A stretch of 64,000 nucleotides of DNA from Rothia sp. HMSC078H08 (GCF_001808955.1 NZ_KV795235.1:175564-239563), one strand, 5' to 3'. Numbered from the stretch's first letter, positions 53,901-62,300 are shown. Numbers and translations are program-made. The notes: generated by a model from the sequence alone, not told the origin.

Positions 53901-55713
53901 CCCGAATACGCCCATGGTGGATGCGCCCTCTGTGCGTTTCGAAGAGACGATGGATACCCCCTGGGCGGCGCCGCAGCTGGTGGGCATGGGCCTGTCGTAC
54001 ACGATGCCGAACCCCGCCGATAAGCGCAAGAAGATGCACCTGAACCATGTGCGCCGCTGGGTTGAGCAGCTGGCTGAGTCGAAGTACCGCCTGGTGGAGC
54101 CGGTGACCCTGGTGCACGGTACGGTCGTGGATCCTTCGAACCTGCCGCCCGCCCCCGATGAGGCGGCACTGCTGGAAGAGCTGGAACTCTACCCCGTAGA
54201 CGCTGACGAGCTCACCCCCGTACAGGCGGAGGCGCGCGCGAACGCCCGGGCAACCTACGCCGAGCAGGTGCAACGCTACGCGTGGGCGCTGGTTGAGGCC
54301 ATGGCTCCCGCCCTCGCGCAGGATTGGCAGCTAGCGGCTCCTTCCGTACGAGCACGCACGGTGGCGGAGAACTGTACCCGCCTGAACCTGCCGGTGCCCG
54401 AATGGATTATCGAAGCCACCGAGCGGGAGAAATGGCGTGAGGCGCAACCGCCTCAGCCCGGTTTCTCGCCCACGGTGGCGGCGGCGTTGCCGATTGAGGT
54501 GCGCGGCCAGTTCGCCCAGAAGAACTACGAGGACAGGAACCCGAACCTGGGTGCGGTGCTGACCGCTATGTGGCCTTTCGACCCGCTGGAGCGCCCCGTG
54601 ATTTGGCGTTGGGCTTCTGACGATGCCCTCAACCGGGGCACGGAGGCGGTGCTTCGCCGCGGCCAGCATGAGCAGCTGGAACGTGAGATTGCGATTAACT
54701 CCTCGAGCCGTCGCGAGGCGGTGGAGCGTGCCGCCCTGGCGGTGGAGCTCGCTGTCGGCGCGGGGGAGGATGACCTGCACCAGAGCGGGGATGTAGCGGG
54801 GGAGAGCGCAAACCACCCTGCACCCGCCGTACTCGCTGTACACGGCGAGTCCGCCATTCCTGAATCCCTGCGCCAGCAGGCGGTGGACTGGGAACGCGAA
54901 GCCGACCTGCTACTGCTCATGATGGGCCAGACCGACCCGGTGCTGAGCGAGCAGCTGCCAGGGCACCTGTCCGCATCCACGTTCATTCGCCTAAGCGAGG
55001 ACCCGCAGGGCACGGTGCATCAGCTGATGCGCCCGGTGCCGCAGCGTCCCTCGCGCGCGGCAACGATTGGTACGGCGGTGCACGCGCTAATTGAGGAGCA
55101 CTTCGGGGTGGCGCCGAGCGCCGACCCGCTGGAGGCACCCGACGCGGAGGACACGGTGGGCGTTGACCTGCCTGCTTCTGCTGCTGCCTCCGCCTCCGCC
55201 GCGCCCGCTGAGCCTGCAGATCCTGCTGACCAGCAGGAACAGGACGAGTTCACCTTCGAGGACGACTTCGAGGAATCCGAGAGCGAACTGGACGCCTCCG
55301 TTCAGCGCCTCTGGGAGCGCTTCGCCAACAGTGAGTGGGGCAGCGACGAGTGGAAGGACCGCATCTGGGCGGTCGAATACCCGGTCGAAACCCACATCGA
55401 GGGCGTAAGCCTGCGCGGCCGTATCGACGCGGTGTTCCGCACCGAGGACGAGGGCGGCGAACGCTGGGTGCTGGTGGATTGGAAGAGCGGTTCCCGCCCG
55501 AAGATGTCGACCATGCAGTCTCGACGCTTCCAGCTGGGCCTGTACCGCATCGCGTTCTCCCGCATTATGGGCGTGGACCCGGAGCGTATCAGCACCGTGT
55601 TCGTGTACCTGGGCAGCAAGGGTGTTGCGGAGGTGTGGGATCACCAGATCCGCGGCGGCCTGCCCTCGGAGGCGCAGCTGGCGAAGGTGATCCGCGAGGC
55701 GCGCAAGGGCTAG
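50953..55713 (+). CDS. AdnB-like UvrD/RecB-type helicase-nuclease
   Basis: 1586 residues, much longer than mycobacterial AdnB (about 1100). Walker A is AGAGSGKT (residues 100-107); Walker B is LLDEFQDTS (about 345); FRGASDGQ and MTMHAAKGLEW are helicase motifs; MYVAMTRARNLL is motif VI. The C-terminal nuclease has LRGRIDAVF, VLVDWKSGS and QLGLYRIA. The extra length includes a region around residues 620-670 and an Ala/Pro/Glu-rich acidic linker near 1390-1450. GAGGAAGAGG precedes the ATG. Probable partner of the preceding gene product. Confidence 0.85.
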   Translation: MTDSGAYSADMQGATNPGAHPGPGTGMLTPAQWCEHNSWQLPNGVLFSAEAAANDPALKPAGYRSALDIAEMLNGADGKKPTPEQVRMIEAGPAPTLVIAGAGSGKTATMVDRVIWLVDNGFVRPEEVLGVTFTRKAATELRSRMRAGLNTLRRSRRVAPSDEELREGIADPTVLTYHSYANNLVKEYGLRLGVEQDAQMLGDAQKWQLAAQIVQYWEGELPLDKDGVPVSAATMINQMLQLSDECAEHLVEPQQVIDFCTEQLAAYAAVPEPRRETKTEKDILKVQRLLRNRRVYARMVMSYARVKARMQVLDFGDLMRFAARIAEADPAIREGERARFKVVLLDEFQDTSHAQMSLFSSIYGADEAAGIPAHPVMAVGDPKQSIYGFRGASDGQMFSFYRHFPTKHVRPLFLSIAWRNDISVLNAANHVAEKLKEVPEWVRAADGDITAAQVPDLRPRCALVGEPGSPAFEQAAAGMVGRVDLTYHDSDREEAVAIAERIAAMRTQAVREYERAYAAHRSGDGSVHPRLKMPEIAVLARVHGQLDPIRVECERLGIPVQQVGLGGLLSQPEVVDLVSALRVLADPNRSDALARLLTGARWRLGAADMLALGDWAQSLVRERERALREQMALRMLAEAEDADDAAAINLQAEHLRAAQERLDETLKGAVEDSSGYASLIEAVENLPQDGADGEPLYGEQYRGRRFSPAALERLRAFAEQMRVLRAGLSEDLGTLLYEIERTMLLDIELAVRPGTDPLGSRANLDAFHEVAAAYGMSAPRINAMIYAGSDGVSAEEGDPGARRFLLSSGGVSYVMGFLAWLERADDEEKGLALGAVEPDPNAVQLMTMHAAKGLEWDHVLLPGLCGSATGGQTPNLWQMSANTALPWPLRGDREYLPSVLETAEEITAFEKAKDLEDYLAEHKDDAAEHAGMEDRRLMYVAMTRARNLLALSAYRWKSAAMLPLPVQPFWEELMEMLFKSLFGPNTPMVDAPSVRFEETMDTPWAAPQLVGMGLSYTMPNPADKRKKMHLNHVRRWVEQLAESKYRLVEPVTLVHGTVVDPSNLPPAPDEAALLEELELYPVDADELTPVQAEARANARATYAEQVQRYAWALVEAMAPALAQDWQLAAPSVRARTVAENCTRLNLPVPEWIIEATEREKWREAQPPQPGFSPTVAAALPIEVRGQFAQKNYEDRNPNLGAVLTAMWPFDPLERPVIWRWASDDALNRGTEAVLRRGQHEQLEREIAINSSSRREAVERAALAVELAVGAGEDDLHQSGDVAGESANHPAPAVLAVHGESAIPESLRQQAVDWEREADLLLLMMGQTDPVLSEQLPGHLSASTFIRLSEDPQGTVHQLMRPVPQRPSRAATIGTAVHALIEEHFGVAPSADPLEAPDAEDTVGVDLPASAAASASAAPAEPADPADQQEQDEFTFEDDFEESESELDASVQRLWERFANSEWGSDEWKDRIWAVEYPVETHIEGVSLRGRIDAVFRTEDEGGERWVLVDWKSGSRPKMSTMQSRRFQLGLYRIAFSRIMGVDPERISTVFVYLGSKGVAEVWDHQIRGGLPSEAQLAKVIREARKG

Positions 55714-55790
55714 GTAGCGGATCTCAACAGCGAATCTCCCAGCGCCGGGCGGGCGGCGCTCGCGCGTTAGCTTGAGCCAATAACCGAATA

Positions 55791-55838
55791 CAGAAAAGCA
55801 GCTCACGGAGGCATTGCGCCTCGTGAGCTGCTTTTCTG
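55791..55838 (+). terminator. Terminator after the adnB-like gene
   Basis: A stem of about 21 bp with one bulge (CAGAAAAGCAGCTCACG...CGTGAGCTGCTTTTCTG) around ATTGC, with T run in the right arm. Confidence 0.88.
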
Positions 55839-56630
55839 CGTGGACTTCTGCGGTTAATGGCAGAGAACGCCTCTTCACCCCACTGCATTAGGGTGATGAG
55901 GCGTCCTCAGCCGCTGAAGAACTATAGAGGTACTTCGTGCCCTCGCACGCTCCGGGAAAGAATCGCGCCGAACGACTGCCGCTCTCGCGGCCTCACTCGC
56001 GCCGCCGGCGCCCCGTGGGGTTTGCGTGCGTCTTTACTCTCAAACACAACCTCGAAAGTAACTCTATAGATTTCTGCCATCGGTGATTGGTTGCGCGGTG
56101 CATGAATCCGGCTCGGGTCTGACATGACCGGTCAGGGTCCCGTCCAATCTGTCTCCCCAATTTATCGCTGCCACGATATCAGCGCTGGTCAGTGCGCTAT
56201 GGGGAGTGTGTCCGCTGGTATTCTCGCGGCACAGCAAAAGTATTCCAGGAGTTTTTGAAAAAATCTACAGGGTAAGTTTTTACCCTAAAATGCACTATTT
56301 TGAGCATAGTTCAAGGTGAAGTTGAGACTCTGTGGACTCCCGAGGTCAAAAGTTGGTTCATGTGGGTTTGTGGCGTATTAGCACCCGGGAAATATTGTGA
56401 ATGGCGCCTTTAGCGCACCTTCAAGTCTCAGCCTTAATCTGAGTCATTCATGCACAAAAATGCAAAACTGGTGCTCAAAAGGTGAGGGGAAACACTTAAA
56501 GAAATTTCGGCAAAAAGCCCACTAAAGCCCCTCCACTAGCCCTTATAGGCATCATCCCGTCGGTTTGACAGACAGTCAGGAGAGCAGGTTTCACCGGGCG
56601 CGAGTCAGCGGATATACAACCCAGTAGGTA
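55839..56630. other. Long intergenic region without a convincing gene
   Basis: About 800 bp. Frames at 55857-56069 and 55922-56125 (minus) lack ribosome sites and conserved sequence. Visible structure: CTATAGAGGTACT (55922-55934) pairs with AGTAACTCTATAG (56057-56069), 12 of 13 positions, 122 bp apart; GGGTAAGTTTTTACCC (56270-56285) is a small hairpin. Several AT-rich stretches occur from 56220 on. A structured or small RNA is possible; no known RNA family was recognised. Confidence 0.5.
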
Positions 56631-56669
56631 CAGTTCAGCCCCGCAGCGCAGTACTGCGGGGCTGAACTG
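56631..56669. terminator. Strong hairpin downstream of the APH-fold gene
   Basis: CAGTTCAGCCCCGCAG (56631-56646) pairs perfectly with 56654-56669 around CGCAGTA. No T run follows on either strand, so the terminator role is likely but not certain. Confidence 0.6.
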
Positions 56670-56733
56670 AAAATCTAGCTGAACCGAAAACCTATGCGGT
56701 AAGTAGCAACCTAACAGCTACCCGACCCAATAC

Positions 56734-57735
56734 CTACTCGGTGGGGCCGACTAGCGGGCCGACCTCCTCCTGTCCGAGCAGTTCGCCGGAGGCGCGCAGG
56801 TCGTCCTGAATGTCCAGGAGCATGGACACCGCGTGGGTTGCGCCGTCGCGGTCGCCAACCTCCACGGTGTGGGTGAGCCACTGGGCGATCGCGAACTCCG
56901 CATAGAAGTTCGCGCGCTGCGCCAGGTAGGCGTCGGGCAGCTGAGGCATCTGCTGGCGGTACACCTCGATTGCCTCGTCGGTGAAGTCGATGTCCTGGCA
57001 GGAGTACAGCCAGGCGAAGTCCTGCGCGGGGTCGCCCACGTGCACATCGGACCAGCCGGTGACCTCCACGATGCGCGCCGTCGAGGGCGTGACGTGCAGT
57101 ACGAGGTTCTCGGCCCCCATGTCACCGTGGACCACGCGCGGGCGGAACTGCCACATGGGTCCGGGGGAGAGCACGGTACGCCAGTGTGCGAGTAGGTCGG
57201 CGGGCACCTTGCCGGTTGCGGCGGCACGCTCGAGCTCGGCGTTCTTGCGCAGACGAATCTGCTCCGAAGAGTAGGAGGGCAGATCGGCTTCGTAAATGAT
57301 GTCTTCGGGCATCACGTGCAGGGTCGCAATGTCCTTGGCGATGATGGACGCCAGGGAGGGGCGGTTCGCCGCAACTTCGCGGCGGCTCAGCTCGGCGAGC
57401 TGGTCCACGTCGTAGATGGTGCCGGGGATGTGCGTGTACACGAACACGTTGCCGCCCGCGTAGGGTACGGTGCCGGCGACGGTGGGTACGGCGAAGGGCA
57501 GTCGGGCGCGCAGGCCGGGGCTGAACGACTGCAGGATGAGGTGTTCAGCTTCCAGACGCATGCTGGCGTCGGGGCGGCGCGGGGCGCGCACTCGCCAGCG
57601 GCGACCGGTGGAATCGGCGATGATTGCCGAGTCGAAGTCGTCGCTGTCTTCGCGGACCGGTTCGGCGCCGACGGGGTAAATCCCGGGCACTCCGGCGGAG
57701 ACAATGGCTGCTAGCTGAAGGGGAGATAAAGTCAC
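56734..57735 (-). CDS. Aminoglycoside-phosphotransferase-fold protein
   Basis: 333 residues. Kinase-like fold with the catalytic loop VVHGDMGAENLVLHV and the metal region VTGWSDVHVGDPAQDFAWL, where the usual Asp of the D-W/D-G motif is Gly/Ser-flanked. VRAPRRPDASMRLEAE lies in the nucleotide-binding part. Often annotated as macrolide 2'-phosphotransferase-like. It is a chromosomal housekeeping neighbour of the helicase genes, so resistance is not implied; the natural substrate is unknown. TAACCT lies 6 nt before the GTG start, a leaderless layout. Confidence 0.75.
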   Translation of the reverse strand: MTLSPLQLAAIVSAGVPGIYPVGAEPVREDSDDFDSAIIADSTGRRWRVRAPRRPDASMRLEAEHLILQSFSPGLRARLPFAVPTVAGTVPYAGGNVFVYTHIPGTIYDVDQLAELSRREVAANRPSLASIIAKDIATLHVMPEDIIYEADLPSYSSEQIRLRKNAELERAAATGKVPADLLAHWRTVLSPGPMWQFRPRVVHGDMGAENLVLHVTPSTARIVEVTGWSDVHVGDPAQDFAWLYSCQDIDFTDEAIEVYRQQMPQLPDAYLAQRANFYAEFAIAQWLTHTVEVGDRDGATHAVSMLLDIQDDLRASGELLGQEEVGPLVGPTE

Positions 57736-58056
57736 GGGTTAAGGTTACCAAACCAATGTGTGCCGTTTAGTAGTTTTTGGGATCTTTATGCCAAGTGGTG
57801 AAGATACTTGTGGATAAGCCTAAACGCTTCCGCCTGCGCTTCTTCCCTCACCTCTATCCGTGCTTCTACTTGCACGCCCCCAGATAGGTAGCGCCTCACG
57901 CCCTGAATGAAAGAAGCGACGGCTAAGAAGCCCCGGTGGACTCTGGGAGAATACAATGGAAGACCGGCTATCACCGCCTCGCGCGCCCGCATATCCATAT
58001 GTCCAGCGCGAGCGCACGCCGCCTGCCCGCACCGCCCGCCTTACTGATGGAGCATT
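57736..58056. promoter_or_regulatory. Divergent control region, APH-fold gene and uvrD-like gene
   Basis: TAACCT at 57747-57742 is the -10 of the minus-strand gene. TGTGGATAA (57809-57817) is a consensus DnaA box. TACAAT (57952-57957) is a possible -10 for the plus-strand helicase with a leader of about 90 nt. Short frames here (57786-57998 minus, 57936-58121 plus) are not supported. Confidence 0.45.
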
Positions 58057-60006
58057 ATGACCGCCACACCTCAGCAGCCTCAGCATATGATCTCCGCAGA
58101 CGATATTCTTGCCGGGCTTGACCCTGATCAGCGTGCGGTCGCCACCGAGCTGGACGGCCCCATGCGCGTGCTGGCTGGTGCTGGTACCGGTAAGACCCGC
58201 GCGATTACGCACCGCATCGCCTACGGTATTGCGATCGGTCGCTACCAGGGCCCGCGCGTACTCGCCCTGACCTTCACCCTGCGCGCGGCGGAGGAGATGC
58301 GTACCCGCCTGCACCAGCTGGGTGCGCATGGCGTGCAGGCGCGTACCTTCCACTCGGCGGCGTTGCGTCAGCTGGCGTATTTCTGGCCGCAGGTGGTGGG
58401 TGGTACGTTCCCGTCCATCGTGCAGAATAAGGCAACGCTCATTACGGAGGCGGCGAACCGTCTGCGCATCAGTACGGACCGTTCCCTGCTGCGTGATTTG
58501 GCGTCGCTGATTGAGTGGGCGAAGGTTCAGCTGCTCACCCCGGACACCATCATGCAGCGCCTGAGCGAGAAGCAGCTGCCCTTGGCGATTACCCCGCAGA
58601 ATATGCAGCGTATTTTCCAGGCGTATGAGGATTTGAAGGATGAGCGTAACCTCATCGATTTTGAGGACGTGCTGCTGCTGACCATCGCCATGCTGGAGGA
58701 GGACGAGAAGCTCGCTGCGACCGTCCGCAACCAGTACCGCCATTTTGTGGTGGACGAGTACCAGGACGTCTCCCCGCTGCAGCAGCGTCTGCTGGATGTG
58801 TGGCTGGGTGGCCGCGACGATATTTGCGTGGTGGGCGACGCCTCCCAGACGATTTACTCTTTTACCGGTGCGACCAGCCGTTACCTGCTGGATTTTGCGC
58901 GCCGGTACCGTGGCGCGCACACGGTGAAGCTGACCCGCGACTACCGTTCCCATTCGCAGGTGGTGGAGTTGGCGAACCGCCTGTTGGCGGCGCGCCGTCC
59001 GCATCCGGATTCGAGCCCGCATTCGTGGGCGCCGCCGCTGGAGCTGATGTCTCAGCGCGGCCCCGGCGTGGATGTGGAGTGGTTCGGTTACGCGGATGAT
59101 GAGCAGGAGGCTACCGGCATTGCCGAGGACATCCGCGACCTGATTGAGAAGGACGGCGTGCCGCCTTCTGAGATTGCGGTGCTGTTCCGCACGAACGCGC
59201 AGTCGGCGGCGATTGAATCTGCGCTGGCTGCCGCCCACATTCCGTACCAGTTGCGCGGCGCGGAGCGTTTCTTTGAACGTCCCGAGGTCAAGCAGGCGAT
59301 GCTTGCCCTGCGCGGTTCGGCGAAGTCCACGGACGGTACTGAGGACGTCACCCGCTACACCCGCGATGTGCTCAGCGGCCTCGGCTACAAGGAGGAGGGC
59401 CCCCTTTCGGGAGGCGCCACCCGCCAGAAGTGGGAGTCCCTCGCCGCCCTGGTGCACATGGTGGACATGATGGCGCAGCACCGCCAAGAGCAGCTTCAGG
59501 AGCACCGAGCGAACCCGCGCCCGGGCGTGCCCGAGCCGCTACCTTTGACCATGCACGAGGTCGTGGCGACCCTGAACCACCGTAGCGAATTCAACGACGC
59601 ACCGCAGGTCAACGGCGTAACCCTCGCTTCCCTGCACGCGGCTAAGGGTCTGGAGTGGGACGCCGTGTTCCTGTGCGGCCTGAACGAGGGCCTCATGCCC
59701 ATTACCTTCGCGACCACCCCGGACGAGGTGGATGAGGAGCGCCGCCTGCTGTACGTGGGCATTACGCGCGCCCGCAAGTACCTGTGGCTGACCTGGACGA
59801 TGACCCGCACCGTGGGCGGTCGCGGTCAGCGTAAGCGTTCGCGTTTCCTGGATGACATCGACCCGGCCAAGCGCCGCCGCCCCGCCGCAAGCGGCTACTC
59901 GAGCGGCTACGGAGGAGCGGCCCGCGGCGCGCGCGGGAATCACTCGTACGGGAACCGCTCGCAGGGCCGTCACCAGAAGGGAGAGGACTATGGCTCAGCG
60001 TTTTAA
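58057..60006 (+). CDS. UvrD2-like superfamily 1 DNA helicase
   Basis: 649 residues. Walker A is AGAGTGKT (residues 40-47), Walker B VVDEYQDVS (about 230), then GDASQTIYSFTGAT, LTRDYRSH, LHAAKGLEWD and YVGITRARKYL, all intact. The C-terminus is a short basic Gly/Arg/Ser tail; the HRDC and tetracysteine segments of mycobacterial UvrD2 are absent. GGAG precedes the ATG. Overlaps the next gene by 17 bp. Role in DNA repair or replication is inferred from the family. Confidence 0.88.
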   Translation: MTATPQQPQHMISADDILAGLDPDQRAVATELDGPMRVLAGAGTGKTRAITHRIAYGIAIGRYQGPRVLALTFTLRAAEEMRTRLHQLGAHGVQARTFHSAALRQLAYFWPQVVGGTFPSIVQNKATLITEAANRLRISTDRSLLRDLASLIEWAKVQLLTPDTIMQRLSEKQLPLAITPQNMQRIFQAYEDLKDERNLIDFEDVLLLTIAMLEEDEKLAATVRNQYRHFVVDEYQDVSPLQQRLLDVWLGGRDDICVVGDASQTIYSFTGATSRYLLDFARRYRGAHTVKLTRDYRSHSQVVELANRLLAARRPHPDSSPHSWAPPLELMSQRGPGVDVEWFGYADDEQEATGIAEDIRDLIEKDGVPPSEIAVLFRTNAQSAAIESALAAAHIPYQLRGAERFFERPEVKQAMLALRGSAKSTDGTEDVTRYTRDVLSGLGYKEEGPLSGGATRQKWESLAALVHMVDMMAQHRQEQLQEHRANPRPGVPEPLPLTMHEVVATLNHRSEFNDAPQVNGVTLASLHAAKGLEWDAVFLCGLNEGLMPITFATTPDEVDEERRLLYVGITRARKYLWLTWTMTRTVGGRGQRKRSRFLDDIDPAKRRRPAASGYSSGYGGAARGARGNHSYGNRSQGRHQKGEDYGSAF

Positions 60007-60658
60007 ACGAGAGATTCTGCCGGCCACGGCGGATTGCCCGCAGATTGAGCTGGTCCGCTCGGCCCGCCGCACCCGCACCATCAGCATGCAGCGCGACGGC
60101 GTGGACGAGCACGGCAACCCCGCGTACCGCCTGCTCATTCCCGCCGCGAGCACGAGCGAGGAGATAGACGAGCATATTGCCCGCCTGCTGCCGCGTATTC
60201 AGCGTCGCGCCGCCCGCCGTGAGCGCGCCGCGCAGCTGAATGTCACCGACGAGTACCTGCACGAGCGGGCCAGCCTGCTGGTGCGCGCCTACCTGCCGGA
60301 GCTGGAGGGTACCGAGCAGTTCAAACGGCTCTCGATTCGCTGGGTAAGCAACCAGCGTCAGCGCTGGGGTTCGGCGACCTACGCGACCGCGCAGATTCGC
60401 ATCTCCTCGGAGCTGCAGGGCGTGCCCGAGTACGTGCTGGATTCGGTGATTCACCACGAGCTCTGCCACCTGCTGCAGCCGAATCATTCGGCGGCGTTCC
60501 GTGCCCTGGAGGCGCGCTACCCGCAGCTGCTGCGGGCACAGGCCTATCTGGAGGGGTACGCGCTGGGGCGCTCGCGTGCTGAGGACCAACGTGCCGAGGG
60601 TGAGCGTGCCAAGGGTGAGTGCAGTGAGGGCGAGCGCGGCGAAAACAGCGCCAGCTAA
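59990..60658 (+). CDS. YgjP/WHG-type zinc metallopeptidase (M48-like)
   Basis: 222 residues. The WHG-domain signature is present: SIRWVSNQRQRWGSATY followed by the zinc motif HHELCHLLQPNHSAAFRAL (HExxH form HELCH). ATG 59990 has GGGAGAGG upstream; the longer frame from 59852 lies inside the helicase gene and is rejected. The 17-bp overlap with the helicase suggests coupling. The C-terminus is a low-complexity Glu/Arg/Gly tail. Cellular substrate unknown. Confidence 0.85.
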   Translation: MAQRFKREILPATADCPQIELVRSARRTRTISMQRDGVDEHGNPAYRLLIPAASTSEEIDEHIARLLPRIQRRAARRERAAQLNVTDEYLHERASLLVRAYLPELEGTEQFKRLSIRWVSNQRQRWGSATYATAQIRISSELQGVPEYVLDSVIHHELCHLLQPNHSAAFRALEARYPQLLRAQAYLEGYALGRSRAEDQRAEGERAKGECSEGERGENSAS

Positions 60659-60733
60659 AATCCCGCCGACTAAAATCCAGCCGACTAAAGCGCTTCCCGA
60701 AAATCAAAGAATCAAAAACTAACCGAAACACCT

Positions 60734-60775
60734 CGAGCGGGGGTGGCTTGTGAATGTACAAGCCACCCCCGCTCG
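60734..60775. terminator. Bidirectional terminator between converging genes
   Basis: CGAGCGGGGGTGGCTTGT (60734-60751) pairs perfectly over 18 bp with 60758-60775 around GAATGT. Confidence 0.88.
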
Positions 60776-60799
60776 ACTGTCAGCTATTTACTTTCGCCG

Positions 60800-60844
60800 C
60801 TCAGCTTTACTTCACTCAGCGTTACTTCGCTCAGCTTTACTTTT
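60800..60844 (-). repeat. Three 15-bp repeats carrying extra stop codons
   Basis: CTCAGC(T/G)TTACTT units at 60800, 60815 and 60830. On the minus strand each unit includes an in-frame TAA and a TGA, so the true stop (60837) is followed by several backup stops in the same frame. Confidence 0.8.
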
Positions 60845-62300
60845 CTTCGGGTGCGTCGCCGAAGCCGCCGTCCAGCAGCTTCTGCAGCTCCGAGTCGAAG
60901 TCCACGTCGTCCAGGCTGATTTCGTTCATGCGCGCATCGTATGCGGTGAAGTCTTCCAGCTCGGCGGGGGTGGGCAGGGTCTCCGGGGTGTCCCAGAGGC
61001 CGTCGCGCGCCTCAATGCCGTGGGATTCTTCGTACCAGCGCCAGAACTGCTGCGCTTCACGCACCAGGCGCGGGCGCAGTTCCAGGCCGACCAGGTTCTC
61101 GAAGACCTGCTCGCTGGGGCCGCCGTCGATGCGGCGGCGCGCCATGATTTCGGTCAGCTGCGGTGCCTTGGGTAGGTTGCGGGTCGCGTCCTCGGTTACG
61201 ACGGATACCCAGCCTTCGATGAGGGCGAGCAGACCCTCCAGGCGCTGTACCGCCAGTTCCTGGTCTTCGGTGCGCTGGGGACTGAACATGCCGCCTTCGA
61301 ATGCTTCCTGTACGGCGTCGGGGTTGCTCATGTCCACCTGGGATGCGGCGTCCTGCATGCGGTTCATGTCCACGCGAATGCCGCGGGCGTAGCGCGCCAC
61401 GAGCTGAACCAGGTCTTCGCGCAACCAGGGGTTTGCCTTGTGCAGACGGATCAGCGCGGATTCACGCACAGCAAGGTAGAGCAGGACCTCCTGCGGGGGC
61501 ACCTCGATGCTGTCGGCGAGCTGCTGGTAGCCGTTGGGCAGTAGCGCGGAGGAGCCGGGCGCGAGGGGGAAGCCCACGTCGGTGGAGGAGTACACCTCAC
61601 CGGCGAGCTGCGCGAGTGCCTGCGCCATCTGCGCACCAAAAATCACGGAACCAATGTTGTTCAAGAAGCCGCTGTTGAGAATCTGCGAGATCTCTTCGGG
61701 CACGTCTTCGGGAGCGCCGGGCATGACCATGGACTGGGTGACTTCGGCTGCGACCGGCTCGACCATTTCGCGCCAGGAGTCGAAGGAATGCTCCACCCAT
61801 TCCGCCTTGGACCACGCCTGCACCGGGTAGTTGTGGCGCTCAATGATAGTCACCGCGTCCAGCCAGAGGTCGGCGAGGTTCGCCGCGTCTTCTACGGCGC
61901 GCTTGAGGTTTTCGGGTACGGAGGGGTCTTCACCCATGGAGGCGAGCATCTGGCGGGTCTGGTTCTTCACGCTATCCCAGTTCACACCGCTGGGGCTGTC
62001 GGATGCGCCCGCGCCGGAGAACATCGCCTGCACCTGCGCGAACATGCTCTGCATCATGGCGGGGTCAAAGCTCATGCCCATGTTCTTCAGGTCTTCGGGG
62101 TCGATGCTGATGCCGAAGGGGTTCTGGCCGCCTTCGCCGAAGAGCGCGCTGAAGGGGTTCTGCGCGTTGGAGGAGGCGCCCTTGCCGCCCTGGCCGGTTG
62201 CCCCAGCGGAGGGGTCGAAGCCCTGCTCCTGCATCTTCTTAATGAATTCTTCGAGGGGGTCGCGCTCGTTGGAGGCGCCGCCGGTGGGGTTCTCAGACAT
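60837..62300 (-). CDS. Zincin-type putative hydrolase (TIGR03624-like)
   Basis: 487 residues. The N-terminal 110 residues are Gly/Asn/Phe-rich with MxxxFA repeats; the core (SVKNQTRQMLASMGEDPS, then SVIFGAQMAQALAQLAGEVYSSTDVGFPL, in part) matches the actinobacterial zinc-dependent metalloprotease family, PF10103-like. The usual HExxH is not obvious; the aligned position reads VRESALIRLH. CGAAAGG precedes the ATG. It lies back to back with the Lon-like protease gene, as in mycobacteria (Rv3195/Rv3194c). Enzymatic activity is unproven. Confidence 0.78.
   Translation of the reverse strand: MSENPTGGASNERDPLEEFIKKMQEQGFDPSAGATGQGGKGASSNAQNPFSALFGEGGQNPFGISIDPEDLKNMGMSFDPAMMQSMFAQVQAMFSGAGASDSPSGVNWDSVKNQTRQMLASMGEDPSVPENLKRAVEDAANLADLWLDAVTIIERHNYPVQAWSKAEWVEHSFDSWREMVEPVAAEVTQSMVMPGAPEDVPEEISQILNSGFLNNIGSVIFGAQMAQALAQLAGEVYSSTDVGFPLAPGSSALLPNGYQQLADSIEVPPQEVLLYLAVRESALIRLHKANPWLREDLVQLVARYARGIRVDMNRMQDAASQVDMSNPDAVQEAFEGGMFSPQRTEDQELAVQRLEGLLALIEGWVSVVTEDATRNLPKAPQLTEIMARRRIDGGPSEQVFENLVGLELRPRLVREAQQFWRWYEESHGIEARDGLWDTPETLPTPAELEDFTAYDARMNEISLDDVDFDSELQKLLDGGFGDAPEEK

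Noticed and set aside
55857..56125. Overlapping 70- and 67-residue frames after the adnB-like gene
   Set aside because: Mutually antisense, no ribosome sites, no recognisable sequence; better explained by the inverted repeat in this gap.
56734..57735. Antibiotic-resistance gene
   Set aside because: The fold is that of aminoglycoside/macrolide phosphotransferases, but its position among core repair genes and lack of mobile elements argue for a housekeeping role.
57786..58121. Short frames between the APH-fold gene and the uvrD-like gene
   Set aside because: They overlap the likely promoters and the helicase start and have no ribosome site.
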